Assembly: GCA_028871455.1 (NCBI GenBank)
Contig: JAGWNF010000005.1
Location: 62,001 to 126,000 of the forward strand
Direction: 5' to 3'
DNA length: 64,000 nt
DNA from: Alphaproteobacteria bacterium
GTDB taxonomy: Bacteria > Pseudomonadota > Alphaproteobacteria > ATCC43930 > CGMCC-115725
Positions 26,423 to 35,434 of this stretch are shown here, piece after piece. Position 1 is the stretch's first letter; every line of letters starts with the position of its first letter. Below the pieces are notes generated by a model. That model was given only the letters and a program-made list of their open reading frames with translations, made no database searches and was not told where the DNA came from. A program made the position numbers and the translations under genes.

Positions 26423-27850
26423 CTAATGAGCGAGTTCCCGTTCGCGCAAGAAGTGGAAGAATTCCACGCCCTCGCGCAGGCGGCGCGTCATCATTTCGGG
26501 GCTCCGCACCATTTCACCAACGATCGACGCGATCTTTCCGGCGCGGAAGTAGAAGCGCTTGTAGAACGTCTCTACCGAGTCGAATATCTCCTGGTGCGAC
26601 AGGTGCGGATAGTGCAGCGGCGCGATTTGGATACCATGATCGTCGATCAGTTCGGCGTGTGCGGCGTCGAGCCAGCCGTTCTCGACCGCCTGCTGGTGTA
26701 GGAACGTACCCGGATAGGGCGCCGCGAGCGAAACCTGGATCGTATGCGGGTTGATCTCGGTCGCAAACCTAATCGTCTCCTCGATCGTCTCCTTGGTTTC
26801 GCCCGGCAAACCGAGAATGAAGGTGCCGTGAATGACGACGCCGAGTTCGTGACAATCCTTGGTAAACCGCTTGGCGACGTCGATCAGCATGCCCTTCTTG
26901 ATGTTATGCAGAATCTTTTGGTTGCCGGACTCGTACCCGACCAGCAAGAGACGCAACCCATTGTCCTTGAGGACCTTGAGCGTTTCGCGCGGCACGTTCG
27001 CCTTGGCGTTGCACGACCACATGACGCCGAGCTTGCCGAGCTCCTTTGCGATTGCCTCGGCGCGCGGCAGATTGTCGGTGAAAGTGTCGTCGTCGAAGAA
27101 AAACTCGCGCACTTGCGGGAAATACTGCTTGGCGAGCCGGATCTCATCAACCACATGACCTACGCTGCGCACCCGATAGCGATGGCCGCCAACGGTCTGT
27201 GGCCAGAGGCAGAATGTGCAGCGCGACTTGCAGCCGCGTCCTGTGTAGAGCGAGACATACGGGTGCTTCAGATAGCCGATGAAATAATCTTCGATGCGCA
27301 AGTCGCGCTTGTAGACCTCGGTGACGAACGGCAGCGCATCCATGTTCTCGAGCGTGGCGCGCTCCGGATTGTGGACGACCACGCCAGCATCGTTGCGATA
27401 ACTTAGCCCATCGATGCCGCTCCAGGCCCGCCCCTCGGCAACCTCTTTGATCGTGAAGTCGAACTCGTTGCGGCCGACGAAGTCGATGGCCGTCGACGCC
27501 TTCAGGCTTTCCTCGGGCTCGACTGCGACCTTGGCGCCGACGAATCCGACCTTGAGCGCCGGGTTCTCATCTCTCATCGCTTGCGCCACCTTGACATCGT
27601 TCGCGAAGGATGGCGTCGAGGTGTGGATTACCACCAGGTCGTACCGCTTCGCCAACGGCAACACCTCGTCAAGCCGAATTCCCGCAGGCGGCGCGTCGAT
27701 CAACCGGCTGTCGGGAACGAGCGCCGCAGGCTGGGCAAGCCAAGTCGGATACCAGAACGAACGGATTTCGCGCCGCGCCTGATAGCGGGAGCCGGCGCCG
27801 CCATCGAAGCCCTCGAACGAAGGCGGCTGTAGGAACAACGTTTTCATCAT
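26423..27850 (-). CDS. hpnJ: Hopanoid B12-type radical SAM protein HpnJ
   Basis: 475 residues: N-terminal cobalamin-binding-like domain (1-140) followed by a radical SAM core with the CxxxCxxC cluster in GRGCKSRCTFCLWPQ. The N-terminus MKTLFLQPPSFEGFDGGAGSRYQA and WYPTWLAQPA are hallmarks of HpnJ. In bacteria with HpnI, HpnK and HpnJ, it rearranges the sugar of glucosaminyl bacteriohopanetetrol to the cyclitol ether. The ATG at 27850 overlaps the hpnI stop (ATGA); a second ATG follows at once. HpnK is not in this window. Confidence 0.92.
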   Translation of the reverse strand: MMKTLFLQPPSFEGFDGGAGSRYQARREIRSFWYPTWLAQPAALVPDSRLIDAPPAGIRLDEVLPLAKRYDLVVIHTSTPSFANDVKVAQAMRDENPALKVGFVGAKVAVEPEESLKASTAIDFVGRNEFDFTIKEVAEGRAWSGIDGLSYRNDAGVVVHNPERATLENMDALPFVTEVYKRDLRIEDYFIGYLKHPYVSLYTGRGCKSRCTFCLWPQTVGGHRYRVRSVGHVVDEIRLAKQYFPQVREFFFDDDTFTDNLPRAEAIAKELGKLGVMWSCNAKANVPRETLKVLKDNGLRLLLVGYESGNQKILHNIKKGMLIDVAKRFTKDCHELGVVIHGTFILGLPGETKETIEETIRFATEINPHTIQVSLAAPYPGTFLHQQAVENGWLDAAHAELIDDHGIQIAPLHYPHLSHQEIFDSVETFYKRFYFRAGKIASIVGEMVRSPEMMTRRLREGVEFFHFLRERELAH

Positions 27851-29001
27851 ACCGGATTGTCTCCGTCGAGGGTCAGGCGCCCGCCCCGGGTGATACGATA
27901 ACGGCGATCCCGCCAAGCCACGCTTCGGGCGAAGAAACTAGCGATAAACACGGCAAACGACAACCCGTCGCGCAACGGAATGAGGTAAATCGGGGTCCGC
28001 GCTAGGCCGAGGGCCCGATCGCCAAGCCAGATCGTGCCCACCCGCACAATAAAAGCCGCGATCACGCCACAAATCGACCACAGCGCCGGGTGGAGCAGCG
28101 CGGCGAGCACGGCGAGAGCCAGCGGATGGGTAATGATCGAGCCGGCGTATCCGACCGGCGCGACCAGATGGACGGTGCGCGCCCAGCGCAGCTCATGCCG
28201 AAAAAGCGCCGTGAGGGTCGGCTCAAACATGACGTTGTCGACGATCACCGGGCCAAGCACGACCGAACGGCCGATCCGCCGCACCGCCGCGCCGAGCGCA
28301 TGATCGTCCGCCAGCCGGTCGGCGATCGCTGCGAAACCGCCAATCGCGTCCAGCGTCGTGCGCGATAGCGCGAGCGTCGCACCGAAGGCACCGTCACCGG
28401 CGTGCACGAGTTCGCCGACCGCGGCTTCCGGCAGGAAGCCATGGTTGACGTGCAGGCACGCAAGGCGCGACCACAGCCCCGATCCGGCGGGCATGCCGCG
28501 ATAGAGGCAGGTCACTAAGCCGACATCCGGCACCACCAGCGACGGCGCGATGCCCGCAATGTAATCAGGTGCCACGCGCATATCGCTGTCACTAATGACG
28601 AGATACGGATGACGCGCTGCCGGCAGCATGTTCATCAGGTTGGCTACCTTACGATTCGGCGCGCGCGCGCCGCCGCCGACCACCAGTGTCAGGTCATGCT
28701 GCGGAAATTCGGCAATCAGTTGCCGCACCACCGGGATCGCCGGATCGTCGGCGTCCGCAACGCCGAAAACCACCTGGAATCGCGGATAATCCTGGGCGCA
28801 GAACGAGCGCAGGTTGTCGTAGAGTTCCGCGTCCGTCCCTCTAAGCGGCTTCAGCAGTGTGACTGCAATCGAATCGCCATCGCGGCGAGGCTGTTTGACA
28901 AGGATTCGCACCGCGATTGCGGAAAATGCGAGGTATAGCAAGCCGGCAACACTCGCCGCCGAGCAGGCCCACGCCGGAAAAGCAAGCCATTCCAACTGCA
29001 T
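27847..29001 (-). CDS. hpnI: Hopanoid glycosyltransferase HpnI
   Basis: 384 residues, ceramide glucosyltransferase-like (GT21). An N-terminal membrane anchor is followed by a GT-A domain with TLLKPLRGTDAELYDNLRSFCAQDYPRFQVVFGV, the DSDMRV metal motif, HAGDGAFGATLA and HELRWART (the QxxRW-like motif), then C-terminal membrane helices. It is expected to transfer N-acetylglucosamine to bacteriohopanetetrol at the inner membrane. The frame is open to 29094; the ATG at 29001 places the anchor at the N-terminus. It overlaps hpnJ by four bases. Confidence 0.9.
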   Translation of the reverse strand: MQLEWLAFPAWACSAASVAGLLYLAFSAIAVRILVKQPRRDGDSIAVTLLKPLRGTDAELYDNLRSFCAQDYPRFQVVFGVADADDPAIPVVRQLIAEFPQHDLTLVVGGGARAPNRKVANLMNMLPAARHPYLVISDSDMRVAPDYIAGIAPSLVVPDVGLVTCLYRGMPAGSGLWSRLACLHVNHGFLPEAAVGELVHAGDGAFGATLALSRTTLDAIGGFAAIADRLADDHALGAAVRRIGRSVVLGPVIVDNVMFEPTLTALFRHELRWARTVHLVAPVGYAGSIITHPLALAVLAALLHPALWSICGVIAAFIVRVGTIWLGDRALGLARTPIYLIPLRDGLSFAVFIASFFARSVAWRDRRYRITRGGRLTLDGDNPV

Positions 29002-29170
29002 CCACCCACCAGCACATCTCGCATCGGAGAGCCAAGGTTTTAGCGACGGCGCCGCGTAAAAAATGCTGTTGCATTCGAGTGGACCGCTTGTCAACCATTC
29101 GAGTTGACCTACCGGTGGCCTAAAAACGAATCGTCAACGCCACCACAACAGGACGAAACCGGTCTCCACC

Positions 29171-30001
29171 TTGCGCGCCCCCACCCGATTGATCCGTGCA
29201 CTCCTCGTCGCGGGCTTGCTGCTGCCGCTAGTCGGTTGCGCGACCCCGCCGAAAAATCCGGCTGCGCGCGCTGAATTCGAAGCGACGAACGATCCGTTCG
29301 AGCCGACGAATCGCGTGATCTTCCGGGGAAATGACCTATTTTACACATACATCGTGCGGCCGGTGGCCAAAGCCTATGTATGGGCGATGCCCGAATTCGG
29401 GCGCAACCGCATCCATGATTTCCTGCAGAATCTCGGGGAGCCTATAATTTGGGCCAACGATATGTTGCAGGGTGACTGGCACGCGGCCGACGTGACGACT
29501 GGGCGGTTCCTCGCGAATACGTCGTTCGGGGTCGGCGGTCTCTTCGACATCGCGGGCCAGACCGGCCTGCCGAAACAGTCGGGCGATTTCGGTCAGACGC
29601 TCTATCATTACGGCGTGCCGGATGGGCCCTATCTCGTGCTGCCGATCCTCGGCCCCTCGGATCCACGCGATGCGATCGGCATGGGGGTCGACAGCGTAGC
29701 CGATCCATTCGATTGGCTGGCGCAGCACTTTGGCCACGGTGGCGCGACTTGGTACCGGTTCGGCGCCGAAGGCATTGATGAATACGCACGCCACATGGAC
29801 GAGCTCGACGAACTCAAGAAGAACTCGATCGATTATTACGCCGCAATTCGTAGCCTGTGGCGGCAGCATCGCGCTTCCGAGCTGCGGCATGGCGCGCCCG
29901 CGCCCTCACCTGTCGATCTCGACAGCTTGTATGACGGCTCGACGCCCACGCATTTGCAGACCGAAGCCCTCAAGTCCGGCACCACCCGCGAAACCGAATA
30001 G
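29171..30001 (+). CDS. mlaA: MlaA (VacJ) family outer membrane lipoprotein
   Basis: 276 residues with a lipoprotein signal (LLLPLVGC, Cys at about 18) and the MlaA core: NDPFEPTNRVIFRGNDLFYTYIVRPVAKAY, NLGEPIIWANDMLQGD, RFLANTSFGVGGLFD and GPYLVLPILGPSDPRDA. MlaA removes mislocalised phospholipid from the outer leaflet of the outer membrane. The only plausible start is a TTG with a weak ribosome site, which is unusual here. It converges on hpnM with a 7-base gap; MlaA next to the MlaC-like HpnM is a recurrent pairing. Confidence 0.92.
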   Translation: MRAPTRLIRALLVAGLLLPLVGCATPPKNPAARAEFEATNDPFEPTNRVIFRGNDLFYTYIVRPVAKAYVWAMPEFGRNRIHDFLQNLGEPIIWANDMLQGDWHAADVTTGRFLANTSFGVGGLFDIAGQTGLPKQSGDFGQTLYHYGVPDGPYLVLPILGPSDPRDAIGMGVDSVADPFDWLAQHFGHGGATWYRFGAEGIDEYARHMDELDELKKNSIDYYAAIRSLWRQHRASELRHGAPAPSPVDLDSLYDGSTPTHLQTEALKSGTTRETE

Positions 30002-30008
30002 GGCGAAA

Positions 30009-30635
30009 TCAGCTCGCGAGCTGGGCCGCTTTGTCGCGTAAGCTCTGGATCAGCGCCGTGGCGCCGCCGCGGCTCATCACCGACGTAAACTCCGAACGCT
30101 GCGCGGCGAGTTGGCTGATCGTGCCGCTGAGATAGACGTCGATGATCTTCCAGCCGTCGCTGCCAACGTGATGCAGCAGGTAGTCGAGCTCAACCGGCTG
30201 GCCGTTGCTCTGCACCAACTTGGAATGGACGATGACGTCGCCGCCGGCCGAAGGAGTCGCTTTGGGATCGACCTCGAACTTCTCGCCCGAATAACCGTCG
30301 AACCGATTGGCGTAGGTCGCGACGCTGTAGTCGCTAAAGGCGCGGATCAGCGTCTGCTGCTGATCGGTCGGTATGCTCGCCCATTGGGGACCGACCGTGA
30401 TGCGCGTCATTGCCGGTAAGTCGAACGCCTTGCTCACCGCCGGCGTGAGCAGATCGCGACGCCCGGCGAAGCCGAGTTGCGGTCCATTTTTCATCGCTCG
30501 CAGCAGTGAATCGTAGAATTCGTTGACGGTCGCAACTGGTCCGGGGCCCGCGTGTGCGGCGAGCGGCAAGAGAGCCACGAAGGCGGCGGCGGCAGCGAAT
30601 AGAGTCCGGCGCGAAATCACAGATGTAAGCCTCAA
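30009..30635 (-). CDS. hpnM: HpnM / MlaC-like periplasmic lipid-binding protein
   Basis: 208 residues with a twin-arginine-looking but ordinary signal peptide (SRRTLFAAAAAFVALLPLAAHAG) and the Tol-Tol-Ttg2D/MlaC fold region: VNEFYDSLLRAMKNGPQLGFAGRRDLLTPAVSKAFDLPAMTRITVG and WKIIDVYLSGTISQLAAQRSEF. HpnM is the hopanoid-associated MlaC homologue thought to shuttle lipids across the periplasm with HpnN. It lies 50 bases downstream of nothing on its strand and is followed by no same-strand gene; its upstream neighbour ispA is also on the minus strand. Confidence 0.85.
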   Translation of the reverse strand: MRLTSVISRRTLFAAAAAFVALLPLAAHAGPGPVATVNEFYDSLLRAMKNGPQLGFAGRRDLLTPAVSKAFDLPAMTRITVGPQWASIPTDQQQTLIRAFSDYSVATYANRFDGYSGEKFEVDPKATPSAGGDVIVHSKLVQSNGQPVELDYLLHHVGSDGWKIIDVYLSGTISQLAAQRSEFTSVMSRGGATALIQSLRDKAAQLAS

Positions 30636-30685
30636 ATTTGGGAGACGACTTTGCTACGGTTTGTTTGCGGCCGTTTTAGGGCAGC

Positions 30686-31600
30686 CTATGTTCGCCGGTC
30701 TACGACGAAATGCGCCGCATCCCGTAGAAGGTCGGCTCTTTCCTTGAATAAATCAAGGTGCGCGACGGCCTGCCGCACCAAAAGTGCCGCCTGGGACTGG
30801 GCTCGATCGGCCCCGAGAATCGAGACGAAGGTCGCCTTGCCGGCAGCGGCATCGCGCCCCACCGGCTTGCCGGTCTCGCCGGCCGAGCCATGGACGTCGA
30901 GTAGATCATCGGCGATCTGAAAGGCGAGCCCCAGATCGTGCGCATAACCCCGCAGCGCCATGCGCAGATCAGCCGGTGCCTTGCCGAGCACCGCACCGGC
31001 CTCGCAGGAGAACGCGATCAAAGCACCCGTCTTGAGGCGCTGGAGCCGTGTGATTGCGCCGATATCGAGTTCAGGATGTTCCTCGGCGATCAGGTCGAAC
31101 ATCTGGCCACCGACCATACCAGCCGCGCCAGCGGCCTGTGCCAGCGACGCGACTAATTCACAGCGGACGGCGGGATCACCGTGCGTATCGGCATGCGACA
31201 ATACCTCGAAAGCCAGCGTCAGCAGGCCGTCGCCGGCAAGGATCGCGGTTGCCTCGTCAAAGGCCTTATGAACAGTCGGTCGGCCGCGGCGCAAATCGCT
31301 GTCGTCCATGGCAGGCAGATCGTCGTGGACCAATGAGTACGCGTGCACGAGCTCGACCGCGACTGCGGCCTGCAGCGCACTGCGGCGTCCGACGGAGAAT
31401 AGTTGCGCGCTCGCGAGCACCAGGAACGGCCGCAAGCGCTTGCCCGGTGCCAAGGCGGCATAACGCATGGCTTCGACGACGCGTGCCTCGAAACCGCCAG
31501 GGACGACAAGTAGCCGGTCGATCGCCGCATCGGTAAGCTTGGCCGCTTCGTTTAATGCTCCGGTGAAGCTCGCGCCGGTCGCCCACGTCGCTTCAGTCAA
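30686..31600 (-). CDS. ispA: Farnesyl diphosphate synthase (short-chain polyprenyl synthase)
   Basis: 304 residues with both aspartate-rich motifs: HDDLPAMDDSDLRRG and FQIADDLLDVHG, plus GKRLRPFL and the KTG motif in LQRLKTGALIAF. It condenses IPP with DMAPP and GPP, supplying C15 units for squalene, hopanoids and other isoprenoids. The frame is open to 31771, but the gene upstream ends at 31593. A TTG at 31600, overlapping the xseB stop, gives the normal length, so I choose it. The xseB-ispA order is conserved. Confidence 0.93.
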   Translation of the reverse strand: MTEATWATGASFTGALNEAAKLTDAAIDRLLVVPGGFEARVVEAMRYAALAPGKRLRPFLVLASAQLFSVGRRSALQAAVAVELVHAYSLVHDDLPAMDDSDLRRGRPTVHKAFDEATAILAGDGLLTLAFEVLSHADTHGDPAVRCELVASLAQAAGAAGMVGGQMFDLIAEEHPELDIGAITRLQRLKTGALIAFSCEAGAVLGKAPADLRMALRGYAHDLGLAFQIADDLLDVHGSAGETGKPVGRDAAAGKATFVSILGADRAQSQAALLVRQAVAHLDLFKERADLLRDAAHFVVDRRT

Positions 31601-31844
31601 GGGCCATCGGCTCCGTCGCCGGCTTGCCGTCGGAGCCGAGCACGATCTTGTCGACCCGTGCCTGCGCCTCGCGCAGCTTGCTTTCGCAATGCTGCTTGAG
31701 CACCGCACCACGCTCATAGGCGGCCAGCGCCTCGTCCAGCTTGGCGTTGCCAGCCTCAAGGCGCCGAACAATATCCTCGAGTTCCTTGAGCGCTTCCTCG
31801 AAGCTCAGCTTGGCGATTTCGGACGGCGTCGTCTTTTGCGCCAT
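31593..31844 (-). CDS. xseB: Exodeoxyribonuclease VII small subunit
   Basis: 83 residues matching XseB: LSFEEALKELEDIVRRLEAGNAKLDEALAAYERGAVLKQHCESKLREAQARVDKI, two long helices forming a coiled coil that binds the XseA large subunit. The complex degrades single-stranded DNA. It overlaps ispA by eight bases, the usual xseB-ispA arrangement. xseA is not in the window. Confidence 0.95.
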   Translation of the reverse strand: MAQKTTPSEIAKLSFEEALKELEDIVRRLEAGNAKLDEALAAYERGAVLKQHCESKLREAQARVDKIVLGSDGKPATEPMALD

Positions 31845-31906
31845 CTCCCCAGCATCCCCTTCCCTGCAGCCGCCACTCTAGGTGTCGCGCCAGCGCCGAG
31901 CAACCT

Positions 31907-32833
31907 TTACGCCGCGACTAGCGCCGCCACATGCGCCGACGCCGAACCCGACAGCGCCTCAAGGTCGTAGCCGCCTTCGAGCGTCGATACCAAGCGGCCC
32001 TTGGCGTGCTTCGCGGCCAGTTCGAGGAGCCGCTCCGTGATCCATGCGTAATCGGCTTCTTCGAGTAGGAGCTGAGCCAACGGATCGGCCCGATGGGCGT
32101 CGAAGCCGGCCGAAATCAGAATCAGTTCCGGTCGGAAGGCGTCGAGCGCCGGCAGGATGACCTCGCTCATCGCCGTACGAAACTCATTCGAGCCCGACAT
32201 CGGCGCCAGCGGCACGTTAAAGACGTTGCCGACGCCGCGCTCGCTACGGGCACCGGTACCGGGATAAAGTGGCGACTGGTGAGTCGATGCGAAGAAAACG
32301 CCACTGTCGCGTTCGAATATGGCCTGGGTGCCATTGCCGTGATGGACATCGAAATCAACAATGGCGACTCGGCCAAGGCCATGTACTTTACGCGCGCGCT
32401 CAGCGCCGATCGCGACGTTATTGAAGATGCAGAAGCCCATCGGATGCTGCGGCTCGGCGTGATGACCAGGCGGACGCACCGCGCAGAATGCATTGGTCGC
32501 CGTGCCCTCGAGCACCGCGTCGACCGCTGCGACGATCGCGCTGGCGGCACGCAGAGCGGCCTCGCCCGAACCCGGCGATAGCACCGTGTCGGCATCGATC
32601 GCCGCGTGACCGTTCTTCGGCACCGCGGCGAGCACCGCTTCGACAAAGGCGCGGGGATGCGCCCGGGCGATGTCGCCGAGATCGGCGTCGGGAGCCTTGC
32701 GGTGCTGGAGCTTGCCGAAGGGCGCGCCCGACAGGCCGTCGAGCACCGCTTTGAGCCGGGCCGGCGATTCCGGGTGATAGGCACCTGGATCATGGCGCAA
32801 ACAGGCTTCGTGCGTGACAAGAAGAGTGGTCAT
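31907..32833 (-). CDS. Histone deacetylase family (acetoin/acetylpolyamine amidohydrolase-like) hydrolase
   Basis: 308 residues of the arginase/deacetylase fold: AVRPPGHHAEPQHPMGFCIFNN, the zinc-binding VAIVDFDVHHGNGT, SAGFDAHRADPLAQL and the C-terminal LEGGYDLEALSGS. Bacterial members act on acetylated polyamines or other small acyl amides; the substrate here is unknown. The frame is open upstream to 33280 but the ATG at 32833 gives the family start (TTLLVTHEACLRHDPGAYHPESPARL). It is separated from xseB by 62 bases on the same strand. Confidence 0.88.
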   Translation of the reverse strand: MTTLLVTHEACLRHDPGAYHPESPARLKAVLDGLSGAPFGKLQHRKAPDADLGDIARAHPRAFVEAVLAAVPKNGHAAIDADTVLSPGSGEAALRAASAIVAAVDAVLEGTATNAFCAVRPPGHHAEPQHPMGFCIFNNVAIGAERARKVHGLGRVAIVDFDVHHGNGTQAIFERDSGVFFASTHQSPLYPGTGARSERGVGNVFNVPLAPMSGSNEFRTAMSEVILPALDAFRPELILISAGFDAHRADPLAQLLLEEADYAWITERLLELAAKHAKGRLVSTLEGGYDLEALSGSASAHVAALVAA

Positions 32834-32995
32834 CTCGCCTCTGGTTGCGAATGTCGTGTGCGGTACTTCGCTCGCATTGAGTGTCGCACAGGCATCACTA
32901 GCCCGACAACCGTTCGGACCTTTTCGGCGTGCCGCCCGCAGTATAGGCTCGCGCTCTTCGGCCAACGATACGACACCCCACGCTTGTTCGGGACG

Positions 32996-33967
32996 ATGAC
33001 GATGCGCTTGCAGATGATGACCGTGCTGTTCGCGGCAATGCTGCTTGCCGCACCCGCGTCTGCCAAAGAAAAGACGATCGTCGTGCACGCGGGCAAACCG
33101 GACAGCCCGAATTACGTGCTGGCGCGACAATTTGCGGGAGCGCTGGCGCTGGCTGGAAACGGCGCCTTCACGCTGGTCGTTGCCGAAAGCCAAGGTTCGG
33201 TCGAGAACGTCGCCGACATCGAGAAGATGGGTGGCGATTACATCTTCACCGCCGGGCCGAGTGTCATCCTGCAGGCGCAACGCGGCGACAAGCCGTTTAC
33301 GAAGAACCCCCGTTTCGCTGGCATCCGCGCCCTATTCCCGATCCCAGCGCAAACCATCCATTTCGTGGTGCGTCGTGACGGTAAGATCAAGAACTTGGCC
33401 GAGCTTGTAGGTCAATCGTTCATTCCCGGCACGCGCGGCACGCTCGGCGAGCGGATCACCGAAGAGACCTTCCAGGTGCTGGGCCTAGCCAACCGTGTCC
33501 AGGTCATCGATAGCGACGCAGCCGGCGCACCGGCGGCGCTTAAGGCAAGACAGGTTGGCGGGTTCGCGATTGCCGGCAGCTTTCCGCTACCCAGTCTGGT
33601 CAAACTCGCAAAGACAACCCCCATCCGGCTGCTTGGGCTGACGCCGGCCGCAATTAAGAGAATTCGCGCGGCCGACGACAGTGTGAGGGCGATCATCATC
33701 CCGCGCGGTACTTACGCCGGTCTCACCAAGGACGTGACCACGTTGGCGTTACCGGCGGGTGCCTATACGACGCTGCGGATGACGAACGCGACGGCCTACG
33801 CACTTACCAAGGCATTCTGGTCGCAGCGTGTCGCGCTTGCCAAAAAAAATCCGGCCTGGACCGCGATCCGGCTGTCGCAGCTTGTGTCCCTCGGCGTCCG
33901 GCTCCATCCCGGCGCCTTGCGCTATTACCGCGAGGTCGGCGTCCGAATTCCGGCCGGTTTACGGTGA
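32996..33967 (+). CDS. TAXI-family TRAP transporter solute-binding protein
   Basis: 323 residues with a cleavable signal peptide (MMTVLFAAMLLAAPASAKE) and a periplasmic-binding fold of the TAXI type: VVAESQGSVENVADIEKMGGDYIFTAGPS, then LAELVGQSFIPGTRGTLGERITEETFQVLGL and ALKARQVGGFAIAGSFPLPSL. Such proteins feed TRAP transporters, often for C4-dicarboxylates or glutamate, but no membrane TRAP subunits are adjacent, so it is an orphan binding protein here. The ATG at 33002 is an alternative start. It converges on the DUF423 gene with only one base between. Confidence 0.75.
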   Translation: MTMRLQMMTVLFAAMLLAAPASAKEKTIVVHAGKPDSPNYVLARQFAGALALAGNGAFTLVVAESQGSVENVADIEKMGGDYIFTAGPSVILQAQRGDKPFTKNPRFAGIRALFPIPAQTIHFVVRRDGKIKNLAELVGQSFIPGTRGTLGERITEETFQVLGLANRVQVIDSDAAGAPAALKARQVGGFAIAGSFPLPSLVKLAKTTPIRLLGLTPAAIKRIRAADDSVRAIIIPRGTYAGLTKDVTTLALPAGAYTTLRMTNATAYALTKAFWSQRVALAKKNPAWTAIRLSQLVSLGVRLHPGALRYYREVGVRIPAGLR

Positions 33968-33968
33968 T

Positions 33969-34361
33969 CTAGCGCGCGGACCGCGGTGCCAGCGCCGCGA
34001 CAAGGATCGCCAGCCAGCCGACGATGAAGAGCGTGCCGCCGACCGGGATGCCGGGCGCCCAAATACCCGACGGGACGAGCGTCAGCAACCACAGCCCACC
34101 ACAAAACAGGACGAAGCCAGCCATGAAACACGCGGCCGCGGCCCCGAGGCAATAGCGCGTGGCCCTGCCAATGCCTTCACGCAGCATCGCCGCCATCGCC
34201 AGCAGGGCGACGGCGTGCACCACGGCAAAGCGCGCAGCGATCCGCGCGAATCTGACGTGTTCGGCGTCGACGGTCCCCACAAGCCCGTGCTGCGCCCAAG
34301 CGGCCGCGGCAATGCCCGTGGCACCCATCACGCCCGCAGCGGCGAGCATCACCCGTTGCAC
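33969..34361 (-). CDS. DUF423 family membrane protein
   Basis: 130 residues with four hydrophobic helices. AAAGVMGATGIAAAAWAQHGL at the start, FARIAARFAVVHAVALLAMA in the middle and GTLFIVGWLAILVAAL at the end fit DUF423 (YgdD-like), a small inner membrane family of unknown function. It ends one base from the TAXI gene and diverges from the RfbA gene. Confidence 0.85.
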   Translation of the reverse strand: MQRVMLAAAGVMGATGIAAAAWAQHGLVGTVDAEHVRFARIAARFAVVHAVALLAMAAMLREGIGRATRYCLGAAAACFMAGFVLFCGGLWLLTLVPSGIWAPGIPVGGTLFIVGWLAILVAALAPRSAR

Positions 34362-34439
34362 ACGGTACTCCCCTGTCGGTCTGGCCGGCTTTTCTCTGGC
34401 GCGCTATAAGTCGCGCGCAAGTCCACCGTCAAGGCCGTC

Positions 34440-35339
34440 ATGCCGACCAGCGACACAAAGTTCCCCAAGGGCATCATTTTGGCGGGTGGCTCGGGTAGCC
34501 GGCTGGCGCCGATGACTGCCGTCGTCAACAAGCACCTGCTACCGATCTACGACAAACCGGTTATCTACTATTCGCTGACCACGCTGATGATCGCGGGTGT
34601 CCGCGACGTGCTGCTGATCAGCGCGCCGGAGCAACTCAGCCAGTTCGAGCAGTTGATCGGCGACGGCGGCCAATGGGGGCTAAAAGTATCCTACGCCAAG
34701 CAACTTTCGCCCGAAGGTCTGGCCCAGGCGCTAACGATCGGGGCCTCGTTCATCGACGGCGATTCGGTGGCGCTGATCCTCGGCGACAACGTGTTCTATG
34801 CCAACGACCTGTCGACCCTGCTGCCGGCCGAGCGCATCGCAACGGTCGGCGCCACCATTTTCTCCTATCACGTGCGCAATCCCGAGCGATATGGCGTGTT
34901 GGCGTTCGACGATGCCGGGAACCCGGTCGATATCGAGGAGAAGCCACGGGCGCCGAAATCGCGCGAAGCGGTCACCGGACTTTATTTCTACGACAATCGC
35001 GCCGTCGATTTCGCGCGGCGGTTGACCAAGTCGGAACGTGGCGAATTCGAAATCACCGATCTGAACCGGCTTTATCTCAGGGACCGCACGTTGCGCGTCT
35101 GTCGGCTCGGACGAGGCACCGTCTGGTTCGATGCCGGCGCGCCGGACTCCCTGCATCAAGCGTCGTCCTTCGTTGAGCTAACGCAGACGCGCTCCAATCT
35201 CGGCATCGCCTTTCCGGAAGAGATCGCCTATCGCCTCGGCTACATCGATCGGCACGCCTTCCGGGCTCTGGCAGCCAAGTCGCAGCACACCGAGTACGGT
35301 CGCTATCTCGCTATGGTAGCGAACGACGATTTCGGCTGA
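34440..35339 (+). CDS. rfbA: Glucose-1-phosphate thymidylyltransferase-like nucleotidyltransferase
   Basis: 299 residues with GIILAGGSGSRLAPMTAVVNKHLLPIYDKPVIYYSL, LILGDNVFYANDL, YGVLAFDDAGNPVDIEEKP, FEITDLNRLYL and GTVWFDAGAPDSL, all typical of RmlA/RfbA. It makes dTDP-glucose, the first step toward dTDP-L-rhamnose and related sugars. The other rml genes are not adjacent, which is unusual; they may be elsewhere. An alternative is another nucleotide specificity within the same family. Confidence 0.88.
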   Translation: MPTSDTKFPKGIILAGGSGSRLAPMTAVVNKHLLPIYDKPVIYYSLTTLMIAGVRDVLLISAPEQLSQFEQLIGDGGQWGLKVSYAKQLSPEGLAQALTIGASFIDGDSVALILGDNVFYANDLSTLLPAERIATVGATIFSYHVRNPERYGVLAFDDAGNPVDIEEKPRAPKSREAVTGLYFYDNRAVDFARRLTKSERGEFEITDLNRLYLRDRTLRVCRLGRGTVWFDAGAPDSLHQASSFVELTQTRSNLGIAFPEEIAYRLGYIDRHAFRALAAKSQHTEYGRYLAMVANDDFG

Positions 35340-35434
35340 GCCCGTGCCGCATGCGCTCGCGCCGGTGCAGCGCGTTGGCCTCCGCCGTCGAGCCACGGTA
35401 AGATCGGGCGAACCATTCGATCGACCGAGGATCC

